A program made the translations under genes and the position numbers. This document shows, piece by piece, positions 1-11,117 of a stretch of 64,000 bases of DNA (positions are counted from its first letter, which is position 1; every line of letters begins with the position of its first letter). The DNA is from Ahaetulla prasina (lineage: Eukaryota > Chordata > Lepidosauria > Squamata > Colubridae). The notes beneath the pieces are model-generated. The model saw only the letters and a list, made by a program, of their open reading frames with translations. It searched no databases and had not been told where the DNA came from. The stretch lies in NCBI RefSeq assembly GCF_028640845.1, contig NC_080548.1, positions 16,309,821 through 16,373,820 on the forward strand. The letters run 5' to 3'.

Positions 1-354
1 CCCACCCACCATTTCATAAAATTCCCTGGACTGGTCATAAAACTCTCTCCACCCCCCACCCTCCACCCTCCGCAGTCCAGTCCTTGCCAGAAAAGGTATG
101 AGGGCCAAAGTAAAGGATTGGGTTTCCTTTGGGGGCGGGGGCGGGGGGGAAGGCAGAAGAGGAGAGAGACATGAAGGATCAAGTGGAGAGCATTCCAGCT
201 GTCAGCCTGTACTGTTCTCTTTCTTTTTGGAAAAGCCCCAGAATTCCTTATCGGGTTCACCCAAGTACTAATGGGTGCTGAAAGTGGAGAATGGCAACAT
301 CAGGAGCAAGTAAGCGTGCGGAATGACAAAGAAACGAACCCCATGGGCAGGGAA

Positions 355-404
<50 letters not shown>

Positions 405-890
405 ACGCGCGCGCGTGTGTGCCTGGGGGCAGCTGAATAGTACAGCTGTATCGACATCCCTGGGGAATCAAGAGGAAGCAAGCAATGAAAGCAGCATTGT
501 AGTGTACGAAATGGGCGGTGTTTGCATTTTGGGATGGTGCAATTCCGTTTCCCTCTTTTAGGTTAATACCCTTTGATCCTCTGGAGTCTAGACACACTAC
601 AATAGCTGTCGAGGGCTTCAGAGTCCATTCCAAACTGGTGCTTCGGAGCACTGGGCCATGACCAACGATCTGCCTGCAGCTCTTTAAAGCAGCTGCATCC
701 TTCCTGTAGTTCATACATTTCAAAAGCGCCTTTTCTGAATTATTTCCAAAGCACAACCCCAACTAAACAAGTCATCTCTTGAGATTAGCTTCTTCTATTC
801 TTACCTGCCCTTGGTTGATCTAAGCACAGACTAATGCCTTCCCATCCAGAAGCACATGAACCGAAGGTAGTATTGAATTGAAGTAGCATT
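1..890. repeat. Tandem duplication 1, left copy (5' end outside window)
   Basis: Position 1 onward aligns with 1771 onward, and the match ends at the shared word aagtagcatt (881-890 and 2633-2642). The copies differ at only about seven places outside a TG microsatellite, roughly 0.8%. If this is a simple direct tandem duplication the unit is about 1.75 kb, the junction is at 890/891, and the left copy starts before the window. No gene is recognised inside; the open frames here are (TG)n read as Val-Cys or Thr-His runs. Confidence 0.85.
357..420. repeat. (TG)n microsatellite with CG-rich end
   Basis: About 22 TG units are followed by a short alternating CG/CA stretch. The paralogous array at about 2127-2167 is shorter and lacks the CG-rich part. 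This is the main length difference between the two copies of duplication 1. Confidence 0.95.
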
Positions 891-1111
891 TGGGTAAGTA
901 TCTGCATCCTTTAAGACTCAGAAATGGGCACAGGAATAAACATCAAATCATAAGACAAGAGAATTGAGGATAGACAGCAGCTACCATGATCCCCCAAATC
1001 CTTAAAGGAATATCCCCAAGACATCATTTTGAGATGCCCTGCCTATTCTCCCCTTCCAAAATAGAATCAACAAATTGCTTCTCTTCCAAAGACAGGAGAC
1101 AGGAAGCTCTT

Positions 1112-1240
1112 ATTTTATTTTATTTTTTTATTGGCCAAGTGTGATTGGACACACAAGGAATTTGTCTTGGTGCATATGCTCTCAGTGTACATAAAAGAAA
1201 AGATACGTTCATCTCATGTGATTTAACACTGGGGCAAAAT
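1112..1240. repeat. Suspected interspersed repeat, class unknown
   Basis: An ATTTT-rich tract is followed by a stretch beginning ttggccaagtgtgattgg, which I recall as common in snake genomes. I see neither its ends nor a target-site duplication, so it is a resemblance call only. The rest of 891-1290 shows nothing recognisable. Confidence 0.35.
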
Positions 1241-1293
1241 ACAGGGAAAAGTGGGGGGGGGGATCAGTGGTGCTGGGTGAAGTTGGTTTCAAC

Positions 1294-1692
1294 CAGGGGT
1301 GGGCTTCAAAAATTTTAGCAAGGGGTTCTCTGCCTGGTTGCTGGGTGGGCGTGGCCATGGTGGGCGTGGCTTAGTCAGCCTCCTGCACCACAGCGGGGGA
1401 GGAGGGGTGTTTGCCCTCCCTGGGTTCCGGAAGCTTTCCTTGAGCCTCCGGGAGAGTGAAAATAGCCTCCCCAGGCTTCCCGAACTTCCGGTAGGCCCAT
1501 TTTTCACCTTCCCTGAGGCTCCGTACATGCCCTGCACTTACCTGCATCCAAAACGGGCTGCGTGGGGACTCTTGGGAGAGGCAGGGTGGGTGGGGCCAGC
1601 CAGGATTGGCATTTGGGGGTTCTCCTAAGTGCCCAGAATCTTAGCTAGAGGTTCTCCCGAACCCCTGCGAACCCCCAGCAGCCCCACCCCTG
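1294..1692. mobile_element. hAT-type MITE with 8-bp TSD gtttcaac
   Basis: The ends are caggggtggg and its imperfect complement ccacccctg, flanked on both sides by gtttcaac (1286-1293 and 1693-1700). An 8-bp target duplication with CAG-type termini is the hAT signature. The 399-bp body is GC-rich and has no transposase frame, so it is non-autonomous. The same general family recurs many times in this window. Confidence 0.85.
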
Positions 1693-2124
1693 GTTTCAAC
1701 ACCATACAAGAAAGGAGTTTCCCACTATCAGTTTGGCAAAGAACAACCAGACACTTCTACCTTTGCATTCCCCACCCACCATTTCATAAAATTCCCTGGA
1801 CTGGTCATAAAACTCTTGCCACCCCCACCCTCCACCCTCCGCAGTCCAGTCCTTGCCAGAAAAGGTATGAGGGCCAAAGTAAAGGATTGGGTTTCCTTTG
1901 GGGGCGGGGGCGGGGGGGAAGGCAGAAGAGGAGAGAGACATGAAGGATCAAGTGGAGAGCATTCCAGCTGTCAGCCTGTGCCGTTCTCTTTCTTTTTGGA
2001 AAAAGCCCCAGAATTCCTTATCGGGTTCACCCAAGTACTAGTGGGTGCTGAAAGTGGAGAATGGCAACATCAGGAGCAAGTAAGCGTGCGGAATGACAAA
2101 GAAACGAACCCCATGGGCAGGGAA

Positions 2125-2172
<48 letters not shown>

Positions 2173-2642
2173 GCCTGGGGGCAGCTGAATAGTACAGCTG
2201 TATCGACATCCCTGGGGAATCAAGAGGAAGCAAGCAATGAAAGCAGCATTGTAGTGTACGAAATGGGCGGTGTTTGCATTTTGGGATGGTGCAATTCCGT
2301 TTCCCTCTTTTAGGTTAATACCCTTTGATCCTCTGGAGTCTAGACACACTACAATAGCTGTCGAGGGCTTCAGATTCCATTCCAAACTGGTGCTTCGGAG
2401 CACTGGGCCATGACCAACGATCTGCCTGCAGCTCTTTAAAGCAGCTGCATCCTTCCTGTAGTTCATACATTTCAAAAGCGCCTTTTCTGAATTATTTCCA
2501 AAGCACAACCCCAACTAAACAAGTCATCTCTTGAGATTAGCTTCTTCTATTCTTACCTGCCCTTGGTTGATCTAAGCACAGACTAATGCCTTCCCATCCA
2601 GAAGCACATGAACCGAAGGTAGTATTGAATTGAAGTAGCATT

Positions 2643-3070
2643 ACTTACAGAAGTGATAATGGATCTGCCAGATAGATGCCATTTTCATTAAACCAAAGTG
2701 TGTCACAAGGGCCACACAGCTCATCTAACCAAGGTTCAGCTCCAGACCACAAGATAAATGCTTCCATTTGCGAACAGCCTGTTATCTCCCCATTATTCAA
2801 CAGCGCTGGGACTCATGAGACCGAGTCTCTCTCAGGGCAGTTCAGGGACTTAGGACCTCTTGTTTCAGACAGTTAACAGCTTCCTGTAGATCTGAGATCA
2901 AAGGTTGTTGTCCCATATCTCAAGGAAAGAAGGCCAGCCGGTACTGGAGCTAGCAAAAGGCAACTGCAGAGTCCCCTTCTCCTCACAAATTCAAGTTACT
3001 GATCAAGTAAGTACATTTCTCTCAAAAGCAAGAACCCTGCCACAGGTATTATCTCAGCCATCTCTTACAA
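2643..3070. other. Stretch with no recognised feature
   Basis: No repeat ends, RNA gene or convincing coding frame is visible between duplication 1 and the next MITE. Confidence 0.5.
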
Positions 3071-3354
3071 CAGGGGTGTCAAACTGGATTTCTTCAATGG
3101 CCGGATCAGGATTGTAGTTCTCCTCTGCGGGCTGGCTGGGGGGCACGGGGAGGGAGGGGAATGGACGCCTCCTGCAGCACTTTGCTGGCCAAAATGGGGC
3201 ACCAGGGGGCCACGTGTGGCCCCCCTGCACCCTGTTTTGGCTGCCAGAGGCACTGCGGGCCGGTCTTTTCCTATTTCCAGGCTGGTTCTGTGGGCCAGAT
3301 TTAAGCACCCCGCGGGCCACATCTGACCCGCAGGCCTTGAGTTTGGCACCCCTG
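3071..3354. mobile_element. hAT-type MITE (caggggtgtc subfamily)
   Basis: It starts caggggtgtcaaac and ends with the near complement gtttggcacccctg. The flanking octamers tcttacaa and ccttacag match at 6 of 8 positions, which suggests an aged target duplication. The GC-rich core has no transposase. The element at 44088-44709 has the same termini. Confidence 0.75.
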
Positions 3355-3860
3355 CCTTACAGCCACTGTCCAAGCACGGAAGCTTCCGGCCTAATATGGC
3401 TTCCAAAGCTGACGGTAGATTGATCAACATTAGCCCCATATTGCTGTTGAGTTTAGAACAAAATTAAAAACTTGTAGGAGAAAGGGGATTTGGATCAGGG
3501 ACTTCCTGGCTGATACTGTTCTGTTCATAGAACAACCAAGTAGGGTCTGAGGCTTGGTCAGCAATAACTTGTTTATTGATGAAAGTTCACAACGACAACT
3601 GCAACGAACGAACTTAGAGAAATCCTGAAAGAACAACTACTCCCTTCGTGTGACAGCTGCTTAACAAAAACTAGCTGTCATGTCGGAGAACCAATCAGAA
3701 CAAACCCTGTCTCCCGCTCCTTTAGCTAGCCACATCCTTGTAGGACTTTCCAAATAAACTGAATTCTTGAATTCTGAAGCAGAGTCGGGGAACAAGACAG
3801 GCCAGGAGCTTTCTCTGCAGGCGATATACGCTCCAACCAAGCTCACCTCACCTAATGCTC
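3355..3860. other. Unassigned; possible LTR-like piece on minus strand
   Basis: Read on the minus strand, about 3505-3560 has an AATAAA signal about 45 bp before an end in cagaaca, resembling the 3' end of the LTRs near 17-28 kb. No matching 5' end or 5-bp target duplication was found, so this is a weak guess. The rest shows nothing recognisable. Confidence 0.25.
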
Positions 3861-3864
3861 AGGA

Positions 3865-4120
3865 TGAGCTCCCGTGACTTGTCCCAGCTTCTGCCAACCT
3901 AGCAGTTCAAAAGCACGTAAAAAAGGCAAGTAGAAAAAATAAGGACCACCTTTGGTGGGAAGGTTTCCGTGTGTTTTTGGCATTGAGTCATGCCAGCCAC
4001 ATGACCACGGAGACGTCTTCGGACAGCGCTGGCTCTTTGGCTTTGAAGCGGAGATGAGCACCGCCTCCTAGTCGGGAACGACTAGCACATATGTGCGAGG
4101 GGAACCTTTACCTTTTACCT
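3865..4120 (+). mobile_element. tRNA-derived SINE, 5'-truncated (Sauria-like)
   Basis: It matches, in opposite orientation, the fuller SINE at about 56890-57222: shared body words such as cagcttctgccaacctagca and the 3' end aggggaacctttacc. The tRNA-like head is missing. Family naming as Sauria-type is by memory of squamate SINEs and is uncertain. Confidence 0.7.
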
Positions 4121-5483
4121 AAGAATTGGAAACTCAAATTCCTACCTGTATGTTCAATTGAAAAAACCATATATACACCACTGAAAGAGGGATAAGCAAG
4201 CCGCATCCCTGAAGTACATTACACAAAGACCCCGAAATCCACTAATACAGCCCAAAAATATAAAAAAAGCAGCACCCAACATCTCTTCCAAGAAAAATAT
4301 CCCAAAAAGGGATAAAGCAGCCCAGAACACCTTTTGAGAAAGATTGTCTGCTAGTTAATGAACTTAGCCATCCGGATAGCTGAATTTCAGGAAGAAAAGA
4401 AAACACGGCTTCCACCCTCTAAAACCATAAATAATAAAGGAATCCCCACCTCCTGCAAGAAATGTCATACGGAATGCAGGTAGTCCTCCAGTTATGACGG
4501 CAATTGGGAAATGGGATGGCCATTGCAAGACTCGTCAAATAAGATGTCACATGACCGCACTGTTTAGCGAAGAAAATCACAGTAGCTGAAGAAGAAAAAA
4601 AATCCCAGCTGCCCTTGTAACCCCCAAATGGTGGGAGTCCCAGGTAAGGAACATGGAGGTGCTGCAGGGAAGTGGGGAAGGCCCTGATGCAGGCTGCATA
4701 TGACAGGGGCAGGGGCAATGTGTAATTGCAGGAAGGCTGGTGGACGAATGGTGTGTTGCAGTGTGAGATGTTCCTTAGCGCTATCTCTCTTCTAAATCTC
4801 TTCAGAAGAACTGATCCATTGGCACTAAAGCTGTACATTCACATTCCTTTCAGGATGACAGACTCACTTTTAAGCTATCATCAAATTGGGGTGGGGGGTG
4901 GGGGGAATATCCAGGTGCAGCGGTCAATTGAATGTCTCAGGTGAGTCCAAAACTAAATTGGCTCTTTCTTTTACCTGGAATTGCACAGCCCAAATTCACC
5001 TGAGACAACTGGCCATCTTTGCAACTCGCGCTTAGGCGGGATTTCATTGTTCCTTTGCAACCGCCGAGATGCACAAAGACTTTCAAGAAGCAACAGCCGG
5101 CTCTGCCGAAAGCTCTTTCAACCAGCCAGATTTTTGCGGCTTGCCAAAAGAGGGGCTGGGGGGTGGGGAGTCACTTCAAAGTAGTTAAAAAGGGTTTGAA
5201 AAAGGTCACCCAAATCTGCTGGCTATCTCTTTTAAAAATGGTCACATCCCTACAATGGATGTGCTTTGTGCACAGCGTGACTATCTTAATCTCTGTAGGA
5301 AAGACTTTCACCATCTCATGCTCTCCAGATGTTTCTGTGCACAAGAGACAACCTGTGGCCCCAGTCCATACGGCCAGCGAAAAAGGATTTCGGGAGTGGG
5401 AACTGTAAGTCAGTAACATCTGAAGGGCAACCAGTCGCTTTCTGCAGTAAACAAAGAGACTCCGTGGTATTTTTCATGTTGTT

Positions 5484-5752
5484 CTTGTTAGTTGCGAAGT
5501 CGTGTCCGACCCATTATGACCCCATGGACAACGTTCCTCCAGGCCTTCCTATCGTCTACCATCCTCGGGAGTCCATTTAAACTCATGCCGACTGCTTCAG
5601 TGACTCCATCCAGCCACCTCATTCACTGTTGTCCCTTTCTTCTTTTGCCCTCAATCTTTCCCAGCATTCGGCTCTTCTCCAGTGAGTCCTTCCTTCTCAT
5701 TAGGTGGCCAAAGAATTTGAGTTTCATCTTCAGGATCTATTTTTCATAGGAG
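5484..5752 (-). mobile_element. BovB (RTE) LINE 3' end fragment
   Basis: The sequence contains the recognisable BovB antisense words cgtgtccgacc and cccatggacaac and the downstream text ending in attaggtggccaaagaa. The element's 3' end lies at the left (gttcttgttagttgcgaag). Only the terminal part of the LINE is present. It is duplicated as part of tandem duplication 2 at 7659-7927. Confidence 0.85.
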
Positions 5753-5804
5753 GTCCATTTGGGATCATGCAAGTGCTAGACCACAGGTCTAATCAAGTAA
5801 CAGA

Positions 5805-5880
5805 ACAGAATAATAGAGTTGGAAGGGACCTTGGAAGTCTTCTAGTCCCACCCCCTACTCAGGCAGAAAACCCTATACAG
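5805..5880 (-). mobile_element. CR1 LINE 3' terminus, interrupted
   Basis: It contains agagttggaagggaccttgg followed by the snake CR1 text up to gaaaaccctata. It breaks off where a MITE/L2 block begins. In the right copy the equivalent stub (7975-8053) appears to resume at about 8840, so the CR1 was split by the insertion. Confidence 0.8.
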
Positions 5881-5885
5881 AAAAA

Positions 5886-6065
5886 CCTATACAGAGTGCC
5901 AAAACCGGAAGGTGCGCGGCCCTGAGCATCAGAAGTCCGACAACCAGCTGGCTGGTGTGTATACGCACCTCGGAAACCCAGCGACCAGCTGGTTGAGCTG
6001 GGGCGACGGCACGCATGCCCACAGAGAGGGCTCTGCGTGCCACCTCTGGCACACGTGCTATAGGT
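5886..6065. mobile_element. MITE with tgatggcaaacct termini, 5'-truncated copy
   Basis: The right end aggtttgccatcacg matches the full copy at 8056-8262, but the left terminal inverted repeat is missing here. The body is GC-rich and partly palindromic. Probably a hAT-type non-autonomous element; class uncertain. Confidence 0.6.
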
Positions 6066-6607
6066 TTGCCATCACGCGCAGGCTGCACTGGCTACCTGTG
6101 GCCTTCCGGGTGCGCTTCAAGGTGTTGGTGAACGTCTTTAAAGCGCTCCATGGCATAGGGCCGGGTTACTTACGGGACCGCCTGCTGCTACCGAATACCT
6201 CTCACCGACCCGTGTGCTCTCACAGAGAGGGACTCCTCGGGGTGCCGTCGGCGCGACAGTGTCGTCTGGCGACACCCAGGGGAAGGGCCTTCTCTGTGGG
6301 GGCTCCCGCCTCTGGAGCGAACTCCCAGGACTTCGTCAACTTCCGGACCTCCGAACCTTTCGCTTGTGAGCTCAAAACTCACTTATTTATCTGCGCTGGA
6401 CTGGGTTAGTTTTTATGGGTTTTAATGGGTTTTATCGATGGGTTTTAATGGGTTTTAATGGGTTTTATTATTTGCTAAATTTTAATCGGCCAAATTGAAT
6501 AAGTTTTTAGTGGTATTTTAATAGTATTTATTTTGTAATAGGACTGTTTATTTTATCTGGCTGTAAACCGCCCTGAGTCCTTCGGGAGAAGGGGCGTATA
6601 AATTTAA
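6066..6607 (+). mobile_element. L2-type LINE 3' end with broken RT C-terminus
   Basis: The plus-strand translation begins with the L2-like motif LHWLPVAFRVRFKVLVNVFK and continues YLRDRL and GRAFSVGAP, then loses frame by small indels relative to the copy at 8262. A run of tgggttttaa units follows, then ctggctgtaaaccgccctga and an A/T-rich tail. The tail is truncated by the junction of tandem duplication 2. Confidence 0.85.
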
Positions 6608-7658
6608 ATAATAAAGGAATCCCCACCTCCTGCAAGAAATGTCATACGGAATGCAGGTAGTCCTCCAGTTATGACGGCAATTGGGAAATGGGATGGCCAT
6701 TGCAAGGCTCGTCAAATAAGATGTCACATGACCGCACTGTTTAGCGAAGAAAATCACAGTAGCTGAAGAAGAAAAAAAATCCCAGCTGCCCTTGTAACCC
6801 CCAAATGGTGGGAGTCCCAGGTAAGGAACATGGGGGTGCTGCAGGGAAGTGGGGAAGGCCCTGATGCAGGCTGCATATGACAGGGGCAGGGCAATGTAAT
6901 TGCAGGAAGGCTGGTGGACGAATGTTGTGTTGCAGTGTGAGATGTTCCTTAGCGCTATCTCTCTTCTAAATCTCTTCAGAAGAACTGATCCATTGGCACT
7001 AAAGCTGTACATTCACATTCCTTTCAGGATGACAGGCTCACTTTTAAGCTATCATCAAATTGGGGTGGGGGGGTGGGGGGAATATCCAGGTGCAGCGGTC
7101 AATTGAATGTCTCAGGTGAGTCCAAAACTAAATTGGCTCTTTCTTTTACCTGGAATTGCACAGCCCAAATTCACCTGAGACAACTGGCCATCTTTGCAAC
7201 TCGCGCTTAGGCGGGATTTCATTGTTCCTTTGCAACCGCCGAGATGCACAAAGACTTTCAAGAAGCAACAGCCGGCTCTGCCGAGAGCTCTTTCAACCAG
7301 CCAGATTTTTGCGGTTTGCCAAAAGAGGGGCTGGGGAGTGGGGAGTCACTTCAAAGTAGTTAAAAAGGGTTTGAAAAAGGTCACCCAAATCTGCTGGCTA
7401 TCTCTTTTAAAAATGGTCACATCCCTACAATGGATGTGCTTTGTGCACAGCGTGACTATCTTAATCTCTGTAGGAAAGTCTTTCACCATCTCATGCTCTC
7501 CAGATGTTTCTGTGCACAAGAGACAACCTGTGGCCCCAGTCCATACGGCCAGCGAAAAAGGATTTCGGGAGTGGGAACTGTAAGTCAGTAACATCTGAAG
7601 GGCAACCAGTCGCTTTCTGCAGTAAACAAAGAGACTCCGTGGTATTTTTCATGTTGTT

Positions 7659-7927
7659 CTTGTTAGTTGCGAAGTCATGTCCGACCCATTATGACCCCAT
7701 GGACAACGTTCCTCCAGGCCTTCCTATTGTCTACCATCCTCGGGAGTCCATTTAAACTCATGCCGACTGCTTCAGTGACTCCATCCAGCCACCTCATTCA
7801 CTGTTGTCCCTTTCTTCTTTTGCCCTCAATCTTTCCCAGCATTCGGCTCTTCTCCAGTGAGTCCTTCCTTCTCATTAGGTGGCCAAAGAATTTGAGTTTC
7901 ATCTTCAGGATCTATTTTTCGTAGGAG
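7659..7927 (-). mobile_element. BovB (RTE) LINE 3' end fragment, second copy
   Basis: The duplicate of 5484-5752, with a few substitutions such as agtcgtgtcc to agtcatgtcc. It carries no reverse-transcriptase motif, only the 3' terminal region. Confidence 0.85.
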
Positions 7928-8055
7928 GTCCATTTGGGATCATGCAAGTGCTAGACCACAGGTCTAATCAAATAACAGAACAGAATAATAGAGTTGGAAG
8001 GGACCTTGGAAGTCTTCTAGTCCCACCCACTACTCAGGCAGAAAACCCTATACTA

Positions 8056-8262
8056 ATGATGGCAAACCTTTTAGGCACAGAGTACCAAAACCGGAAGGTG
8101 CGCGGCCCCGAGCATCAGAAGTCCGACAACCAGCTGGCCGGTGCATATACGCACCTCGGAAACCCAGCGACCAGCTGGTTGAGCTGGGCCGACGGCGCGC
8201 ATGCCTACAGAGAGGGCTCTGGGTGCCACCTCTGGCATACGTGCTATAGGTTTGCCATCACG
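8056..8262. mobile_element. MITE with TGATGGCAAACCT inverted termini
   Basis: The left end taatgatggcaaacct and right end aggtttgccatcacg are inverted repeats, about 200 bp apart. There is no coding capacity. It is directly followed by the L2 fragment, so it either inserted into the L2 or was carried with it. Confidence 0.7.
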
Positions 8263-8808
8263 CCGCAGGCTGCACTGGCTACCTGTGGCCTTCCGGGTGC
8301 GCTTCAAGGTGTTGGTGAACGTCTTTAAAGCGCTCCATGGCATAGGGCCGGGTTACTTACGGGACCGCCTGCTGCTACCGAATACCTCTCACCGACCCGT
8401 GCGCTCTCACAGAGAGGGACTCCTCGGGGTGCCGTCGGCGCGACAGTGTCGTCTGGCGACACCCAGGGGAAGGGCCTTCTCTGTGGGGGCTCCCGCCCTC
8501 TGGAACGAACTCCCCCCAGGACTTCGTCAACTTCCGGACCTCCGAACCTTTCGCCGCGAGCTCAAAACTCACTTATTTATCTGCGCTGGACTGGGTTAGT
8601 TTTTTATGGGTTTTTAATGGGTTTTATCGATGGGTTTTAATGGGTTTTTTAATGGGTTTTATTATTTGCTAAATTTTAATCGCGGCCAAATTGAATAAGT
8701 TTTTTAGTGGTATTTTAATAGTATTTATTTTGTAATAGGACTGTTTATTTTATCTGGCTGTAAACCGCCCTGAGTCCTTCGGGAGAAGGGCGGTATAAAA
8801 ATTTAAAT

Positions 8809-8835
<27 letters not shown>
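8262..8835 (+). mobile_element. L2-type LINE 3' end with RT C-terminal frame
   Basis: The frame reads LHWLPVAFRVRFKVLVNVFK, YLRDRLLLPNTSHRPV, GRAFSVGAPALWNELPPGL and ends RELKTHLFICAGLG. This is the conserved C-terminal region of L2-clade ORF2. The 3' UTR has tgggttttaa repeats, then ctgtaaaccgccctgagtcc and an (AAAT)n tail (8805-8834). The rest of the LINE is missing, as is typical of 5'-truncated insertions. Confidence 0.88.
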
Positions 8836-8840
<5 letters not shown>

Positions 8841-9351
8841 CCCTATATCATTTCAGAAAAATAGTTGTCCAATCTCTTCTTAAAAATCTCCAGTGTTGGA
8901 GCATTCACAATTTCTGGAGGCAAGTTGTTCCACTGATTAATTGTTCTCACTGTCAGGAAATGTCTCCTTAGTTCTCAGTTGCTTCTCTCCTTGATTAGTT
9001 TCCACTCATTGCTTCTTATCCTGCCCTCCAGTGCTTTGGAAATAGCTTGACTCCCTCTTCTTTATGGCAGCCCCTGAGATATTGGAAGACTCTATCATGA
9101 CTCCCTTAGTTCTTCTTTTCATTAAACTACACGTACCCAGTTCCTGCAACCGTTCGTCATATGTTTTAGCCTCCAGTCCCCTAATCATCTTTGTTGCTGT
9201 TCTCTGCACTCTTTCTAGAGTCTCCACTCTTTTTTACATCGTGGCGACCAAAACTGGATGCAGTATTCCAAGTGTGGCCTTACCAAGGCATTATAAAGTG
9301 GTATTAACACTTTAAGGTGTCCAACCTTGGCAACTTTAAATGTGTGGACTT

Positions 9352-11117
9352 TTTTTTTTTTTTTTTATTCAAAAAGTTTTTATTAGTCAAAAAAGGTTTA
9401 TACAAATACATATCAGGTATGGTAAATTTTCATTTTTCTTATCTAAAATAAGAATTTTACTCAAATTTTTTAACACATACAACAGCCATAAGGCAAGCAG
9501 GTGACACGAAGTAGCTAAGTTTGCAAATTTTAAATACGTAATAAAGAAGAGTCAAGAATAAACAGAATATCGTACAAAAGAGAATAAGGAAAACCAACAC
9601 AATCCCAAATATCTTTATCACTTCCTAGTTTTGGATCTCAGAACTCTGGGTTCAGCCTGACCCAACTCCAGGGCCGCAACAGCGGCAGCCGCTTCAGCCC
9701 CATGATCTATAACCTCCCCTTCTTCAATTCCTGGGTCATCTGATTCCAGGAAGGCTTTGTGTTCCTCCACATAGGCCGTAGCCTCCATTGTACTGATTTT
9801 TTCGTAATGCCCTCCCGGAAAATCATCAATCCCTCTGGCATCAGCCATCTGAAGCCCACTCCCTTCTGGTACAATTTGCTTGACAAAAAATAATATTTCT
9901 TTCTTTTTTCACGTACCTGTCTGGGAATCTGCCTCAGAATGGCTATCTCCCTGCCCCTGTAAATCAGTGCCCCACTCCTATGTTTTCTAAGAATTTCATC
10001 TCTCGTCTCTCTTCTCACAAATTTGACATGAACCTCTCTGGGAACTGCATGCGTGCGTGCATATTGAATTAACTCTATAAACTCGATCCACATCCCAATT
10101 CATGAAATCAACACCTCTCCCAAGAAATTCTCCCAACAATTTAGTCACAACATCTCTCAAGTCTTCTTGGTCCACTTCTTCCAAATTTTGAAACCTAAGG
10201 AAATAAGACATTTTATCCATCTGTAGTCCAAGCACAGCATTGCCTGTCGTCTCCTCTCTTTTCTGCACTGCCCGCATCTCACCCTCCAAACCTTCCACTT
10301 TCTGCTTGTTTTCTGCTGAAACTTGTTGAGTATCCTTTAAATCCTTTTGGATAGTCACAATTTCTGCTCTTATTTCATCAATTTCTTGTCCATATTAGAT
10401 AACTTTTCCAAAATTCTCTCCATCTCTCCAGCAGTTGGTCTCTGACCTTTTGCCATTAAGGAAAAAAATACAAAATCCTCAGGCAGGCACAGTATCCTTG
10501 TAATTTCCTCCGGATCCACCAGGGGGCACCCACAGGAGCAACGAGTCCAGAGTACAGTTAGTCAACCAGGAAGCCGAAGGGAAGTGATGTCATCAAAATT
10601 CTCATAGTGAAGGCGGAAGCTGGGCGCCACCACTGTTCCCCAGAAGGAGGGGCCTCAAACCTTCCCTCCTAAATTTCTCCATCACCTCTTCTCTCCAGAG
10701 CTCCACAAAACCGGTAATCTTCTTATTTTAAGTTCTCCTCTCTCCAGAATAACTCGTGCTCCTTCCAACCGCAGGGAGAGAAAACCCCCGCACTCCGGGC
10801 ACTCCACTCACGTTTACCGATATTCCTTCCTTCTCCTCCTCAATTCTTCTCCGTGCCCTGTTCACCACCAGGCTGCTGCAGTTATAAATCCAATGCCCGG
10901 TGTCACGGGCACAGCGGCCCAGCGGCGACCAAAATAATGGCGCGGCCTGTGGCCTCGAACCCCGCCGAGCCTAGGGCCGCGCCAGCATCGGTCCCCACAG
11001 TCCTGTATGTCGGCTGGGAGACCCCTGGCGAGCCGTCCGTGCGGCAGGTGTCCTTTCGAACACCTGGCCCCTGAGGGGCCTCGGCGGCGGCCGGATTCGG
11101 GCGCTGGAGGCAGGAGA
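9352..11117 (-). mobile_element. Half-L1 (HAL1-like) element, 5'-truncated copy
   Basis: Reading on the minus strand it has a GC-rich 5' region (11117 down to about 10460), an ORF1-like gene (10456-9618), a short A/T-rich 3' UTR and a poly(A) seen as the T-run at about 9350-9366. No ORF2 endonuclease or reverse transcriptase lies between ORF1 and the poly(A). The 3' target-site word tgtgtggactt is at 9341-9351. Confidence 0.8.
9618..10456 (-). pseudogene. L1 ORF1-like protein remnant (frameshifted)
   Basis: The start is placed at the ATG at 10456 (MAKGQRP). A frameshift near residue 28 and another after CEKRDE split the frame. Recognisable parts in order: a Gln/Glu/Lys-rich coiled-coil stretch, an RRM-like part with FLRFQNLEEVDQEDLRD, and a C-terminal RNA-binding part with REVHVKFVRRETRDEILRK and GVGFRWLMPEGLMI. 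L1 ORF1 proteins are trimeric RNA-binding chaperones. The alanine-rich acidic tail ends VLRSKTRK. Not functional as it stands. Confidence 0.85.

Larger units (their letters stand above)
891..2642. repeat. Tandem duplication 1, right copy
   Basis: The stretch 1771-2642 repeats 1-890. The stretch 891-1770 should correspond to sequence upstream of the window. The copy contains the hAT-type MITE at 1294-1692 and a (TG)n array at about 2127-2167. The right boundary is a sharp loss of similarity after aagtagcatt at 2642. Confidence 0.8.
4428..6604. repeat. Tandem duplication 2, left copy
   Basis: This 2,177-bp unit is followed directly by its second copy. The 11-mer taaataataaa occurs at the left edge (4428-4438), at the junction (6605-6615) and at the right edge (8804-8814), so one whole unit separates successive words. 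About 15 substitutions are seen in the first 1.45 kb (about 1%). This copy lacks about 24 bp present at the MITE start in the other copy. Contents in order: a fragment of the TA-flanked MITE family (near 4473), unassigned sequence, BovB, a CR1 stub, a MITE and an L2 3' end. Confidence 0.93.
6605..8814. repeat. Tandem duplication 2, right copy
   Basis: The second copy of the 2.2-kb unit. It has the same order of elements as the left copy, a complete MITE start and a full-length L2 tail. The offset from the left copy grows from 2,177 at the junction to 2,199 at the right edge because of small indels, mainly the MITE deletion in the left copy. Confidence 0.93.
7975..9318 (-). mobile_element. CR1 LINE 3' end split by a MITE/L2 block
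   Basis: CR1 sequence runs 7975-8053, stops at ccctata, and resumes at about 8840 with ccctata again; the repeated heptamer may be a target duplication. The right part encodes, on the minus strand, [20 protein letters not shown], the conserved end of the CR1 reverse-transcriptase ORF (frame 9006-9227). The CR1 then runs into a MITE at about 9318. Confidence 0.85.
9008..11117. repeat. Tandem duplication 3, left copy
   Basis: It matches about 11284-13393 at an offset of about 2,277 bp, with few substitutions. It contains the CR1 right part, the start of a MITE and a half-L1 element cut at its 5' end. The copy stops abruptly at ggcaggagaa (11117), where sequence switches to a different CR1 subtype. 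Confidence 0.9.

Noticed and set aside
257..2514. Frames with Thr-His or Cys-Val runs present twice
   Set aside because: They are (TG)n read through, doubled by tandem duplication 1; no codon-level conservation can be separated from the overall near-identity.
10850..11100. GC-rich, CpG-containing stretch that could be a host promoter island
   Set aside because: It is the 5' UTR of the half-L1 element and recurs at 13130-13440 in the second copy.
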